Positions 1 through 10,891 of a stretch of DNA of 64,000 nt are shown piece after piece (within the stretch, counting starts at the first letter, position 1; every line of letters begins with the position of its first letter). The notes below the pieces were generated by a model, which made no database searches, was not told the DNA's origin, and was given only the letters and a program-made list of their open reading frames with translations. The position numbers and the translations under genes are program-made. The DNA lies in assembly GCA_020912385.1 (NCBI GenBank), contig CP087207.1, forward strand, positions 930,001 through 994,000, in the 5' to 3' direction. This DNA comes from Neofusicoccum parvum. Lineage: Eukaryota; Ascomycota; Dothideomycetes; Botryosphaeriales; Botryosphaeriaceae.

Positions 1-1354
1 TCGCGTTGTGGATCTCGTTCTGGCAAAATCCACACCACCTGTCCGAATTATCCAGCATCGTCGACATGTCTTTACAGCTAATCTTGCTATAACTGTCTCG
101 CTTCTCCTTGTTGTCGATCTTATGCCTGTGCTTCAAGTGCTCGATGTAGTGGTCCTTCCTGTAGAACTCCTTCCAACAACGTCCGTCTGGCTCACCCCGG
201 TGATGTTCAAGCAAGTGACCGACAGTGGTGTTGGATGCGTTACAATAAATACAACGTCCCTCATTCGTTGTGAGCTCCCTCATACAGATCCAGACCTTCT
301 GAGGCGTGTTCTTCTCCTCGTGTTTCTTCCAATCCCCTTCTTTGGGGAACGAGGACCCACACTTCCGTGTGCATTGGAACGGCTTGGAAGGATCCATTGG
401 CAAGTTTGACTCGTCTTGGAGCCTAATGCATGCCTTGATGTTTGGTGAGAATCCTCGTTCTGACTGGTGCCTGTCAGGCTCGTGCAATATTGCAGACGTC
501 TCAGAGCCATCATGAGTAACGACTCTTCGAGGAGCATCAAAAGAGAGCTCCGATGCCGGGTCGCGCAAAGTGGGAAACTCGGTTTGGTATGTTGAATCTG
601 GAATCATCATGCGATTGAATATTTCCTGAACATCACTAACGGATCTTCCGGTAAGTTGAGCAAGTGAAGTGAGATCATCAAGACCAGGGAACCGGCGGTA
701 CTGGCTATGCCACATCTGAACGACTTTCATGGCTTTGGAGTCATGAGTCTCTTGACTCTCTACTCTCCTGCGTTTCGGATTCTGTGTGATATCTGGGCTC
801 AGGAAAGAACTATACGTTTCATTGATGTCCTTGGATGCTATCGAGGTTGCAGATTGTCGTGTGATAGGCTCGGCTCCCGTGCGTTGAATGTTGTTGATTT
901 GGCGATCATTCGGATCGTATTCGAGACTAGGGACGGGTTCCACCGTAGATAATCCCAAATATGGATTCAACGGTTGCGAAGGTAGCGGGTGGTCTGGGAA
1001 GCCGGACAAATGTGATGGAATGCTCTGGGTTGAGTGGCCAGAATGATCAATCAGGTAAGGCTGGTGGCTCCTTCGTCTCTGGTGGTAGGCTTGATGCAAG
1101 CTGTTCGAAGAAGCGCTACGGATCAAAGCTGCACTAGCTGAGGGATCGGGAGGGACGAGTGGAGTTCCGTCTGAAACGACGTGTTGATCCAGAGAGTTGG
1201 TTGAGAAGTTGCTTGTATGAGTTTGATGACTGTCCTGAGCAGGAAGTGTGTGTGTGTTGCTTGGCTGGGCAAAGAATATCCCTAGTTCTATGTTGTCAAA
1301 AGGAGGGTCCTGTAGCCAACGGGGACCGAAGGGATGGTCGCTAAAATTCGACAT
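1..1354 (-). CDS. C2H2 zinc-finger regulator, C-terminus cut off by window edge
   Basis: The frame is open from ATG 1354-1352 to base 1, at least 451 residues. An in-frame stop at 1384-1382 with no other ATG before it fixes the start of this exon. The N-terminal 200 residues are polar and Ser/Pro/His-rich. Residues about 205-252 form a weak homeodomain-like helical segment. A finger follows with C328, C332 and H345, but residue 350, where the fourth ligand should be, is Thr. Further Cys/His-rich stretches (CIYCN, FYRKDHYIEHLKHRH, WCGFCQNE) align with the next gene to the right, so the two are paralogues in tandem on the same strand. It is probably a nuclear DNA-binding regulator with unknown targets. 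The family assignment is firm; whether the first finger still binds zinc is doubtful. Confidence 0.8.
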   Translation of the reverse strand, partial: MSNFSDHPFGPRWLQDPPFDNIELGIFFAQPSNTHTLPAQDSHQTHTSNFSTNSLDQHVVSDGTPLVPPDPSASAALIRSASSNSLHQAYHQRRRSHQPYLIDHSGHSTQSIPSHLSGFPDHPLPSQPLNPYLGLSTVEPVPSLEYDPNDRQINNIQRTGAEPITRQSATSIASKDINETYSSFLSPDITQNPKRRRVESQETHDSKAMKVVQMWHSQYRRFPGLDDLTSLAQLTGRSVSDVQEIFNRMMIPDSTYQTEFPTLRDPASELSFDAPRRVVTHDGSETSAILHEPDRHQSERGFSPNIKACIRLQDESNLPMDPSKPFQCTRKCGSSFPKEGDWKKHEEKNTPQKVWICMRELTTNEGRCIYCNASNTTVGHLLEHHRGEPDGRCWKEFYRKDHYIEHLKHRHKIDNKEKRDSYSKISCKDMSTMLDNSDRWCGFCQNEIHNA

Positions 1355-2420
1355 GCTGATGTACTCGGACTGAAACGGATCTTAGAAGCGGGCTGCCGAT
1401 CGGAAGATGGAAACGAGGAAACTAGGAATGCGCCACATACCTTACGGATGCTTATCAATTATTTCCCTCACCTTGGAGGCTCTATACTAAACGTAGGGAC
1501 AACTCCGCCTCCCTCTGTGCAGGTTGGAGGAGGAGGCTCTCTTGAGCAGCGCCACCTTTCCATTTCTCGCCTGCTCGTGGACGGAGATTTCGGATTGACC
1601 GGTGTAATTAAGACTAATTTTGCCTTGATGAAGCGGGGTTTGCCCAAAATGCCAGTAAGAGTTGCCGCTCACGCCTTGTTTTGCCCGACGAGGCTGTTTC
1701 TTACATCATGCTGCATCTGCTGCGGCCAGCTTGTGCGACTTGACAGCCAAGGCACACCTGCAATCACCCTAAAGGAACATATGGAGGGGCACGAGGTTGA
1801 CTTGGTAGTCAGATGCTGGCCAATTTCCGGAAGTGCGGCCTGTAGCTCTAGGTAGGTACGATCATGAATGAGTTACTTCCGGTGAGCCTTGAGAAAACCA
1901 ACGGCGTTGCACCATCCAATACCGCCGGATGCGAGCTCTACTCCGGGTTGTGAAGACAGTCGTGAGCACTGAGTATCCTTGGAAATTGAACTGCTGACGA
2001 GCCCTGCACTGGTTGATGGGGACTGCTGTGGCTCTGGCATGATTTCCCACGAAGCACCTTTTCCCGTGGAAGTGGGGGTCAAGGAGGCAAAAAAGTGAAA
2101 AGATGGACTGGATGGGAGTGTGCGCTGACGTTGCTACTGGTGTGGGTCTGCTGGGCTTGAAAGCATGTGGAGACTCGGGGCTGTTTTGCAAGTGTGGGGA
2201 TCCGCAGATTGCCAAGAAGTAGGTATTGAGGGGTTGAGGCGTCCTTGGAGTTAGGCGGACTTAAAAAGCTCTAGTGCTCCGACACACCCCTGCCCGCATG
2301 CCTGCTCTTCAAGTTCACGCACGGCTGAGTCAATGGCGCGAGTGTTCATGAATTCTTGCCTAGAGAATTATCTACTTTACCCCCCATAAGTCACTTCACT
2401 TGCACATTCGCCATCTACAC
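1355..2420. other. Intergenic, upstream of the leftmost regulator
   Basis: This 1.07-kb stretch separates the two C2H2 genes, both read leftwards. It should hold the promoter and leader of the left gene and the 3' end of the right one. Open frames of 173 residues (plus) and 117 residues (minus) occur here but show no recognisable domain, and the plus one begins inside the neighbouring gene. I see no repeat or RNA gene. Confidence 0.5.
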
Positions 2421-3794
2421 TCACCCACCCGAATCCCCGGTCTCATCAATCCTGCACCACTTCTCCATCCCCATCCCTTCCTTTGTGAAATGCCTCTCAA
2501 TATGATCCATCCGGTCCTTCCATCGCGCGAAGCAATTCTCCGCCCGACAGAAGCCACACCAGCGATACCACCACTCCAATCGATCCAGCACCTCCAGCCG
2601 GCCGGCCACCTCATAGTACTCCAGCTCCTCCATCTCATGCACAGTCCGCAAGTGCACCCGCAGGTGATCCTTCCGCATGAACTGCTTGCGGCACCAGCGA
2701 CCCGGCGTCTCCTCGCAGACGCGCTCCCAGTATTCCGTCAGCAGGTGCGAACAGTCGGGGTTGGGGTGGCGGCAGTATGCGCAGACGGGATGTGCGCCGC
2801 CTTCGAGGACGGCGCCCATCATGCAGAGCCACACGCGTTGAGGGTGACTTTTCTGCTCGTGCTTGATCCACTCGCCCTTGCGCGGGAACTTCTGGCCGCA
2901 CGCGTGCGTGCATTGGAAGGGGCGCTGGGCATCGAAGCTGAGTTGCCTGGAATTGGTGGTGGCCCTGCACGGTTTGGTGTCCGGTTTGAAGCCGTCCAGG
3001 GAGAGGTCATTCTGATTGGGACTCGGAGCGTGAACGTGAGAATGCCTTTGGGCCATTGGTGGGTGCTCTGATGTACTGAGGGGTAGGTCTTCGAATGAGC
3101 TTCTCCTGCTGATGGACAGAATCCCTGAGGTAGGAGAGGAGGAGAAGATGAAGCCCTCGTTTTTGATATTTCCATGCGCGAAGGAGGTTGTGAGTTGAGA
3201 AAGCCTCTGACCAAACCACGCCTTCAGTCGCGTGACCGATTCCCCCGTCAGACTTTCGAGGGCTTCGAAGTGCTTCTCCTCTGGCCAACAGGGTGAGAAG
3301 TTGGCAAGCCATCGGTGGCAGAGGTCCGCCGCTTTCTTGTCTATGGAGACAATCTCCTCCGTGGGCCGAGGTCGCACGGATGAAATATGCTGAGTTGACG
3401 ATATCTCGTTATCGTGAACTTCGGGTGCTTTGCAGCTGTATTTCACGGACAGATCTGCAGCTGTGTCTGGGTTCGTCGAGGGTAGTGAACTCAAACACAT
3501 CGCTAATGTCTTTGGTGTCCTCAAATCAACATGGCCGAAAAGTGTCCAATCGGTGTCGAGTTCTTGATCGTTGAAGATGTTCACATCGAGTGGTGCCGCG
3601 TAAGATTGGTCGAGGGGCGGAAATGGAATGTTTGCAGCGAGGGCTTCCTTTTTGTGGGACAATGAAGAGGCGTAGCCGTTCGGTCGGGCAGCCTCAGTGT
3701 GAGCAGACGACGGGGCATGAGGGGTATGCAAAGGAGAGAGGATTGGATAGTGGGGCCCAGGCTCAACTTGGTAGAACAATGAATCGGGTTGCAT
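2421..3794 (-). CDS. C2H2 zinc-finger regulator with homeodomain-like segment
   Basis: A single exon of 457 residues from ATG 3794-3792. The first 150 residues are low-complexity and polar. Residues about 152-200 look like a divergent homeodomain, ending in LKAWFGQRL, which recalls the WFxNxR recognition helix. A canonical C2H2 finger follows (C295, C299, H312, H317). A second Cys/His block lies around residues 360-387 (WCRKQFMRKDHLRVHLRTVH) and a third near the C-terminus (WCGFC...HIERHF). This layout of homeodomain-like plus atypical C2H2 fingers is known in fungal transcription factors. The protein is expected to be nuclear; targets are unknown. The gene immediately to the left is a paralogue in the same orientation, consistent with tandem duplication. 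Confidence 0.85.
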   Translation of the reverse strand: MQPDSLFYQVEPGPHYPILSPLHTPHAPSSAHTEAARPNGYASSLSHKKEALAANIPFPPLDQSYAAPLDVNIFNDQELDTDWTLFGHVDLRTPKTLAMCLSSLPSTNPDTAADLSVKYSCKAPEVHDNEISSTQHISSVRPRPTEEIVSIDKKAADLCHRWLANFSPCWPEEKHFEALESLTGESVTRLKAWFGQRLSQLTTSFAHGNIKNEGFIFSSSPTSGILSISRRSSFEDLPLSTSEHPPMAQRHSHVHAPSPNQNDLSLDGFKPDTKPCRATTNSRQLSFDAQRPFQCTHACGQKFPRKGEWIKHEQKSHPQRVWLCMMGAVLEGGAHPVCAYCRHPNPDCSHLLTEYWERVCEETPGRWCRKQFMRKDHLRVHLRTVHEMEELEYYEVAGRLEVLDRLEWWYRWCGFCRAENCFARWKDRMDHIERHFTKEGMGMEKWCRIDETGDSGG

Positions 3795-4646
3795 TCTGAC
3801 TCAACTTGTGCAAGAATGAAGTTCAGACGAAGGAGATCATTGGTTGGCGGTATTAGCTGGCGGAGGTCCTGGCCATAGAATTGGCCAAAAGAGCCTCAGG
3901 TACAGACGAGTGGGACAGCAGGACTCATGCGAAAGGCGTGGGGGTGCGTGGGGGTTTTCATGTTCAAGCACTCAGATCATGCCGCAAATGCATTACGGTG
4001 AGTGGATCACAAGTTTGTGAGGCAAAAAGGTAGCAAAAGCAGTGACCGGTCAATGGATCAATGCTGCTTTACCAATTTCGTTCTGGAAATGAAACTTTTG
4101 GGTGGGTTTGGTCTTTCGCCTTCTCCCGATCAAGGCGAAAGGCTGAAAGTTCGCCTTGGAAGCAGACCTTCTTCATGGCTGCCTGGAATGAAGTCCTGGT
4201 TCTTGCGTTGTCAAAAGATAAGCTGCCACGAAGGAGACGCAAGGTGAGATGGAAACGCGTTAGTGGGCCAGAACACCAACGCTTACCACGCAGTTGACGA
4301 GATCTAGCCCAATGGCGAACGTACAGCCGTCTCCAGCTCCTCCTCTTCCGCCTCAGCCTCCTCACGACCCACCACCATACACCCATCCCGTTAGGCCCGG
4401 CTAGTGCTCTCGACTCCCAATAGTCATCGGCCAGGGACCGCAACGCATCCCACACCGGTGGGCACCCCTGCCCGGGACCCTCGCTCGCTTCCGGCGATTC
4501 TCCGCCAACCCGACACACCCCCTCGCCCTCCGATAGCCGCCGTTCTCACTGCTGCCTGCCCTCCCAGAGCTGCTCAGCGGTAATTTTACCGGAAACAGTG
4601 GGGGAAGACCTCATCAGACTCCGGCCGCGCCGCTACGCTCTTGCGG
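3795..4646. other. Intergenic between C2H2 gene and small acidic gene
   Basis: It should contain the promoter of the C2H2 gene (reading left) and the 3' flank of the small minus-strand gene to the right. A 149-residue minus-strand frame at 4069-4518 is Arg/Trp-rich and matches nothing I know; I treat it as chance. Confidence 0.4.
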
Positions 4647-5233
4647 TTACGCCGTGGAACATCGCCGTCCTCCAGCCTGGAGATAGGCAATGCATCTTGA
4701 TGGAATCAAATGTAATGTGCATCGTGTTCCTGACGTTTTATTAGTAGACTTACGGGCACTGTCTCATCATTATCGTCGTTGTCGTTGTCGTCATCGCCTG
4801 GGTTGAATGCGGCCTAATTGCATGTTAATGCGTTTGTTGTTTAATCAAACACATAGTAAACTTACCGTGACATTCTTTTCTTCTTTGTCTTCTTCTTCTC
4901 GTTGTTGTCGCCGTTGGGAGGAGAGGAGGGCGGGAACAAGCGCGGATTCCTGGCGCGAGCACGACGCTTGATGAACAAAATAATCGTCAGTATACACATT
5001 TAACGTTAGAACCTAGAGCTTACCTGCCGAATGGGTAGTGTGCTCTGGAGAAGAGCCGTATGGAGGGTTTTGGTGGTCGAGCAGGTGGGCAGTCGGAGGG
5101 AGTGGACAGGGCTCCGGAGTTGCGTGCTCGCACGGCGGTCGAGGTCCAGGCATGGCCGAGTCGATCGTGACGCGGCACCCCGCGACCGGCCACGACTAAC
5201 CGGAGACTTATCGACGACTTCTATATAAAACAT
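4647..5233 (-). CDS. Small basic-to-acidic protein of unknown function, four exons
   Basis: Joining minus-strand exons 5233-5024, 4949-4866, 4813-4754 and 4676-4647 gives 127 residues with every junction in phase 0. Donors read GTAAGC, GTAAGT and GTAAGT; acceptors end in CAG or TAG; branch-like CTGAC and TTAAC sit in the first two introns. This regular structure is why I call a gene. The N-terminal half is Arg/Ser-rich and ends in TLHTALLQSTLPIRQ; the C-terminal half is acidic (DDDNDNDDNDE). I recognise no family. The start is uncertain: ATG 5233-5231 overlaps the TATA box of the divergent methyltransferase, and an in-frame ATG at 5320 would overlap that gene's coding region. An additional 5' exon is possible. 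Confidence 0.45.
5221..5231 (+). promoter_or_regulatory. TATA box of the methyltransferase gene
   Basis: CTATATAAAAC lies 81 bases before the methyltransferase ATG at 5312, the usual spacing for a fungal TATA element. It coincides with the first codons of the small minus-strand gene as modelled here. Confidence 0.6.
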
Positions 5234-5311
5234 GGACTGGCGGTATCTCGTTGACGCATCCTCGCATCCTCGCACCTCGCATCCTGCAGACCATTCAGAC
5301 CTACCGTCACC

Positions 5312-6264
5312 ATGGCTCAACCCACCCTCAAGGAAATCCTGCTCCGCAACATATCACCCGCTCACCTCATCTGCCTGGGCGTGTACCGTTCGTCATCTTC
5401 CGCGGCCATCCTGCTTCGCGAGCTTCGAACTGACTTTCCCGCGCCGAAGAGTTCATATTGACCGTCATCGACATCATCACCGTCCAACACGAACCCCGCC
5501 TTCTTTTCCAGCTCTCCAAGCTCCGCGACCGCGCCTTCTCACGCTTCTGGACGGCCTACGGTGACGCCCTCCGCCACCGCTCGTCTCTCGCCAGCCGCTA
5601 ACGCACCCCCACTTCCGCAGGCGCCCTCATGTCCGAAGGCATGGCCGACGAAGCCGTCGCGCTCCTCCAGACGGTCCACGGCACGGTCCTCGACGTCGGG
5701 CCGGGCAGCGGCGACCAGCTGCGGCACCTGAACGCATCGCAGCTGGACCGCGTGTACGGCGCGGAGCCGGCGCTGGAGCTGCACGGGCGGCTGCGGGCGC
5801 ACGCGCGGCAGGCGGGGCTGGAGGCCAAGTACGCGGTGCTGCAGGCGGGCGCGCAGCCCGAGAGCCTGCTGCCGGCGCTGGCGGGCGCGGGCGTGTTCGC
5901 GCGCGGCGCCGAGGCCGTCTTCGACGACATCTGCTGCGTGCGCGTGCTGTGCGGCGTGCCGCGCCCCGAGGAGACGGTGCAGGGCCTGTACCGCCTGCTC
6001 AAGCCCGGCGGCAGGCTCATCGTCCACGAGCACGTCGTCAATCCCTGGCCCGAGGAGGGCGGCAGCTTGCTGGCGAGAGCGCTGCAGACGGTCTACACCT
6101 GCGCCGGCTGGCCTTTCTTCCTCGGCTGCCACCTCACCAGGGATACCAAGGGGATTCTGATCAATGCTGCTGGGAAGGATGGGTGGGCGAAGGTGGAGCT
6201 GAAGGGGTTGGCGTCCTGGAGTGCGATTCCGAATTGCACGGGCTATCTTGTGAAGAAGGAGTAG
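5312..6264 (+). CDS. SAM-dependent methyltransferase
   Basis: Exons 5312-5380, 5452-5560 and 5621-6264 encode 273 residues. Introns of 71 and 60 nt have branch motifs CTGAC and CTAAC. Residues 81-90 (TVLDVGPGSG) are the glycine-rich SAM-binding motif I of class I Rossmann methyltransferases. Further on are an acidic/hydrophobic strand (FDDICCVRVLCGVP) and LLKPGGRLIVHEHV, the post-motif typical of methyltransferase type 11/25. The N-terminus (about residues 1-55) holds a hydrophobic helix, as in a fungal group of small single-domain methyltransferases beginning with a similar LKEILLRNISPAHL segment. The substrate is unknown. The start follows a TATA box at 5221 and has CACC before the ATG. No biosynthetic partner lies next to it, so membership in a pathway cannot be inferred. 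Confidence 0.85.
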
Positions 6265-7476
6265 TCAGAAGGCATTGATGACGACGAGATGTTGATGTAC
6301 CATGTTGGACAGGCGAGTCAGGGGTTGGGTGGACGCAGATCTTTGCGAAGCATGTTGTACCACACTATCCGCGGGCGCTAGACGTTGGGCGATGGTTGCG
6401 TCAGTGTACATACTTTCGGGATGTGTTCCGAGCGGGCACACACGTATTACACTAAAACTCATGCTGTCGCGGTTTTCGAATCACAGAAGAAGCACGCCGA
6501 AGCAGCCGCCCGGCCGAGCAAGACGGCGGTCGTGGTGGAGCGATCGTCCGGACGAATTCTCCCTGCACACATGCGGCTCATCACGCGTGGCCGGCCTCGC
6601 AGCTGTTCGGTTTTAGCTGCGCGGCATTTTCCTGCTGCTGCGGCGGGCGGGAGAAGTTTCCGGCTGCGCGCATGCTCTCTTTCCCTGTGAAGACTGGGGC
6701 TCGGGCGAACGTGCAGCGAGTGCTTTGCAAATGAGCTCCTGGAAGCTGGAGGCGGGCAGAGGAAGCATTCGGGACGCCAGCCCAGCGGCGCGGCTGGCTG
6801 CCGCTTCCGTCGTCCTCCCTCGACCCGAGAGCACCCGACCGGGCATTGGAAGCCGAGGAGGAGCACGCCGCTGCTGTTGCGCCGCATCCACGCAGCCGCG
6901 CGAGAGTGTGCCGTCTGGCTGCGCGGACTGCCGCCGACGGCGCGCCCAGCGGCGGTCCACGGACAGATGTCATTCTGCATGGGGGATTTGCGCATCAGCT
7001 GGGCGGTTTGGCTTAAGCTCTGGTCGCGGACTGGGCACGTGAAGAAGTGTGCTGGACGCTGGCTAGTTCGGGGCGGCTAAGGCGGGGAAGACATGCGGGC
7101 GACGGGAGCGATTCTGGGGTGCGCGCTCGCCTCGGTGGAGTGTCAAGCTCCAGAAAAAGCGGCCGATGACTCCCAGCGCCCACCACTCCCCCCCGCCGCC
7201 GCTCCCCAATTCCCAGGCTCCTGAGCAGGCCGTCATTGAGCCTCACGTCCGCCGCTGCGCCGTGCGAAGCGCCCCTGGATCGCGCAGAACGCCCCGCCTG
7301 CCCGCCGCCCTGGTGCGCGCCCGCCCTGCGCTCGCCGCAACCTCGGCCCTCACCGAGCTCCTGCTCGCCCGACAGACAGTCATCGTCACAGCCCGCCCGC
7401 GAGATCGCCCTGGAGCACCCAGCCCACGCATTGAGGCCCCATCCGCGCGCTGCGAGGCCGCGCAGCTGCCCCCATC
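6265..7476. other. GC-rich intergenic region before the kinase gene
   Basis: This 1.2-kb region is GC- and CpG-rich, so it is open in several frames on both strands (for example a 178-residue minus frame at 6459-6995). None has a recognisable domain, splice pattern or consistent composition. It should include the methyltransferase 3' UTR and the promoter and leader of the downstream kinase. Confidence 0.5.
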
Positions 7477-9054
7477 ATGAGTTGGAAGAAGACGGCTGAG
7501 CTCATGAACACCATCAGGCACTATGCCGGCTTCCCCGCCACCGGAGTCAGCTTGCGCCAGATGGTGCAGTTCGGCGAGCGCCCCTCCACCGGTATGCCGA
7601 GCCCCCTGGACGAGCGTTGGGCGTGATACTGACCGGCTGAGCCTCATCCGCAGGCACGCTGTTCCGCGCGTCGCAGTTCCTCTCCGAAGAGCTCCCCATC
7701 CGGCTTGCCCACCGCGTGCAGGAGCTGGAGGAGTTGCCCGACGGCCTGAACGAGATGCCCTCGATCAAGAGGGTGCAGGATTGGTACGCCCAGTCCTTCG
7801 AGGTACGTCTCCAGCCTGACATCTCACCACCTCGTGCGTCTCGGTCTCTCTGACGGCGCTCGTATGATCAGGAGCTTGTCACGCTTCCCCGGCCGAAGCT
7901 GTCGACGGAGGTGCGCGAGCGCCTCTTGAAGCCTGCGAAGAAGGCCGGCAAGGAGTCGAGAATATTGAGCCAGACCACCCAAAACCCGAGCATCACGAAA
8001 GGACAATACCGCTCTGAGCCAAGGCCAAGTGACGAGAACGGCAATGGCAACGGGCAAGGAAAGGTGGCTGCTGCGAAGAGATACTACGTCGCCGCAGACG
8101 ACGGCCAGGAGTGGCCACCCGAGTTGAACCAGTACAACATCAAGTTCGCCCAGGCTCTGGAGAGGATCAAGAGGCGGCACGACAGTGTTGTGACCACAGT
8201 GGGTACGTTGGCTGGTTGAGTCCTGCCGGTGTTGCTCGGCTGACATGTGAAAACAGCCCAGGGAATTCTCGAATGGAAACGGAAACAGCAACGCATGCAA
8301 ATCGACCACAACATCCAGGCCTTCCTCGACCGGTTTTACATGTCGCGTATCGGTATTCGTATGCTCATCGGACAGCACATTGCGTTAACGGACCAACGGC
8401 AACGGGGTGACCCGAATTATGTCGGTATCATCTGCACCAAGACGAACGTACGAGACCTGGCCATGGAAGCCATCGAAAATGCGCGATTCGTTTGCGAGGA
8501 CCACTACGGTTTATTTGACGCCCCGAAAATCCAGCTCATCTGCGATCCGAACATTCACTTCATGTATGTTCCGGGTCACCTGTCGCACATGCTCTTCGAA
8601 ACCTTGAAGAACTCCTTGCGTGCGGTCGTTGAGAGACACGGCCAGGACAAGGAGGAATTCCCGGTGACGAAAGTCATCGTGGCCGAGGGCAAGGAGGACA
8701 TCACGATCAAGATCTCGGACGAGGGAGGCGGCATCCCGCGAAGTGCCATCCCGCTCGTTTGGACGTACATGTACACCACGGTAGACCAGACTCCCAACTT
8801 GGACCCGGATTTCAACAAGAGCGACTTCAAGGCGCCCATGGCTGGGTTTGGCTATGGACTGCCCATCAGTAGACTCTACGCACGGTATTTTGGCGGCGAC
8901 TTGAAGCTGATCAGCATGGAGGGGTAAGTGCACAGCAGCCCAGAGCAGAGTTTGTGACAAGCGGCCAACTGACATGGGCGATCGGTGCAGGTACGGAACC
9001 GACGTGTATCTCCATCTCAACAGACTGTCGTCGTCGTCGGAACCTTTGCAATGA
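7477..9054 (+). CDS. Mitochondrial pyruvate dehydrogenase kinase (PDK/BCKDK family)
   Basis: Exons 7477-7591, 7654-7802, 7872-8202, 8257-8923 and 8991-9054 give 441 residues. The start MSWKKTAELMNTIRHYAGFPATG is the usual beginning of the four-helix BCDHK regulatory domain. The GHKL ATPase domain follows, with N-box ETLKNSLRA from residue 313, G1 box DEGGGIP from 353 and G2 box GFGYGLPISR from 395. The family phosphorylates and switches off the E1 alpha subunit of the pyruvate (or branched-chain keto acid) dehydrogenase complex in the matrix. Length matches fungal PDKs. All five junctions preserve frame and the final 64-nt exon restores the conserved YGTDVYLHL. An insert of roughly 50 polar residues (about 125-175, GNGNGQGK) lies in the regulatory domain. 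No cleavable presequence is obvious. Confidence 0.95.
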
Positions 9055-10184
9055 CAGTTGCCAGTCATGAGGAGTGAATGGAATAGGAGCGCGCGCAGCA
9101 GCACTAAAAACCAGAAAACCATCCTCCAAGGATTGACGCGGCAGTCGGGAAAGTCGATCAGCGCGCAGAGCCAAGCTCTCACCATGGCATTCCGCGTGAA
9201 GCGCCTCAAAATGGACAATACCAAGGATTGGGAAGTCAGCGAGAGGCGGCAAGTCGGAGATGCCGAGAGCATGGTCAACGAAGGCCTGAAGGAGGCCTGG
9301 TGGCGGAACGTCGGGATGGAAGAAGGCGTGTAAGATGGGGGAAATTGAGAGGGGAAGACAAGGACCACCACATGGGTGAGGCACGGAAGAGCGGTAGAGG
9401 CTGGTTTGGCGGACTGCTGCGAGCACTACTTGCACGTCCCGTTGTTGTTTTTTTCTTTTGCGGTTTCCGATTTGTATGCGGTGTACATTTTTGATGACGG
9501 GGGCTACTGTGCATATGGGATGGCGACGGGTCATGGGCATGCGAACACGGATTGGGTAATCTTTCTCCGGTTGATGAGTCTGGACGGCTCGTCGACTCGA
9601 CGGGTAGGGAACAGAAAAATGTCAGGTCATACAAGGTTCCCTGCTCCCTGCTGGCCAGTTGCCCAATGACGTTTGAACCCACCGATCCGGCCGGGCGCAC
9701 ATGTGTTGCATGCGAGCGAGCTATCCGGAGCACTCAGCGAGGCGGCTTACCGCAATGCTATAGGCCCACAAAGCGCGCGGGGTGGGTGACGGCAGTGCAG
9801 ATGGAGGTCTAGAAAAGGCCTCCCAACAACCACCCCCCAGCGCTGCTGAGCCGCCAATGAACGATGTCAGGGTCCCCTCAGGCTAACGTTCTGGGCTGCT
9901 TGTGTCTCTCCTGGAGGCCGTTTCCAACGGTTCAACGGCGTCGTGCGATGCAGCCCGCCACGGTCTTCCCTGTTTCGGGCGCGCACCGCATGACATCATC
10001 GGCTTGCGACCGCCCAGCCCCGCGGCCACCACGCCCGCAGTGACGAACAGGCTGAGTCCTCACCAGGGCCGCCATCCATGTCAGCATGTAGGATATTAAG
10101 CCAGCCGGCGCGCTGCAGGTCCGGCCAGAAGCTCAACTAGCACCATCAACCACCCCGAGCCACAAGCAAGACGCCACCGCCAGC
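9055..10184. other. Intergenic between kinase and small protein gene
   Basis: It holds the kinase 3' flank, a T-rich tract near 9440-9460 and the promoter region of the next gene. No frame here is convincing and I see no RNA gene or repeat. Confidence 0.5.
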
Positions 10185-10692
10185 ATGTCGCAACAGCACA
10201 TTCCCTTCGACAGCTCCGAAGTGAAAACGAACACCGCCAACCCGAACAACTCGAACGAGGACGACGGCAACCAGCCCAGCGGTAAGCCCGACCTCCCCGC
10301 CGTCCAATTCCTGAAACCGCAGTCCCCTCCGCGAACCACTGCACAGAATCTTGTCCACGCACTCACCCACAACCTCACCCACTCCTCCCCAACCACAGAC
10401 TAACGAACCCCTCACAGGCATCCTCTCCAAGGGCCTCACGCCCGTCGGCAACGGCCTGGGCAAGGTGCTGTCGCCGGTCGGCGCCGTGGTCGGCACCGTC
10501 ACGCAGCCGGTGACGGGCATAGTGGGCGGGATGACCAAGCCGGTGCTCGACCCGGCCCTGGGCGAGCGGCAGGACCGGTCGCAGCTGATGGGCGGCGACA
10601 AGCGCGCCGAGGACTTCGGGAAGCAGGCCCAGAAGGACAAGGAGCCGTTCGGCGGGAAGGAGCAGTCTGGGTCGAATCCGTTGGGGTTGTGA
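10185..10692 (+). CDS. Small hydrophilic Gly/Val-rich protein, function unknown
   Basis: Exons 10185-10281 and 10418-10692 encode 123 residues. The 136-nt intron has donor GTAAGC, branch GACTAAC and acceptor CAG. The first exon is Asn/Ser/Asp-rich. The second has a glycine/valine/proline segment with a short internal repeat (LSPVGAVVGTVTQPVTGIVGG) resembling a glycine zipper, then a charged Lys/Asp/Glu tail ending NPLGL. There is no signal peptide or clear membrane span. Such short glycine-rich proteins are common in filamentous fungi without assigned function. It lies tail to tail with the P450 reductase gene, 199 bases apart. Confidence 0.7.
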
Positions 10693-10891
10693 GGGGGAAG
10701 GAACGGGAAGGGAAGGAAAAAAAAAGAATTTGGGGGGAGGTTTTTGTGGGTTTGGTTATTCTTTCTCACGTCGACGTGTTTTTGGTTCTTGTGTGCGTTT
10801 TGGGATGAGGTCTAATGAATAATGCCAGCAAGGAAGCTACAACGCCGTATCTCTCTATCCCGTCCATCAGTCCCCTGTGAAAGAATCTACT

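Noticed and set aside
1334..1855. 173-residue plus-strand frame
   Set aside because: Starts within the coding region of the opposite C2H2 gene and has no domain.
4069..4518. 149-residue minus-strand frame
   Set aside because: Arg/Trp-rich composition and no homology I can recognise; it lies in a likely promoter.
6459..6995. 178-residue minus-strand frame in the GC-rich gap
   Set aside because: Overlapped by other frames of similar length on both strands, Arg/Ser/Ala-rich, no splice or domain evidence.
10693..10891. Possible gene between the small protein and P450 reductase
   Set aside because: Only 199 bases between convergent stops; consistent with two short 3' UTRs.
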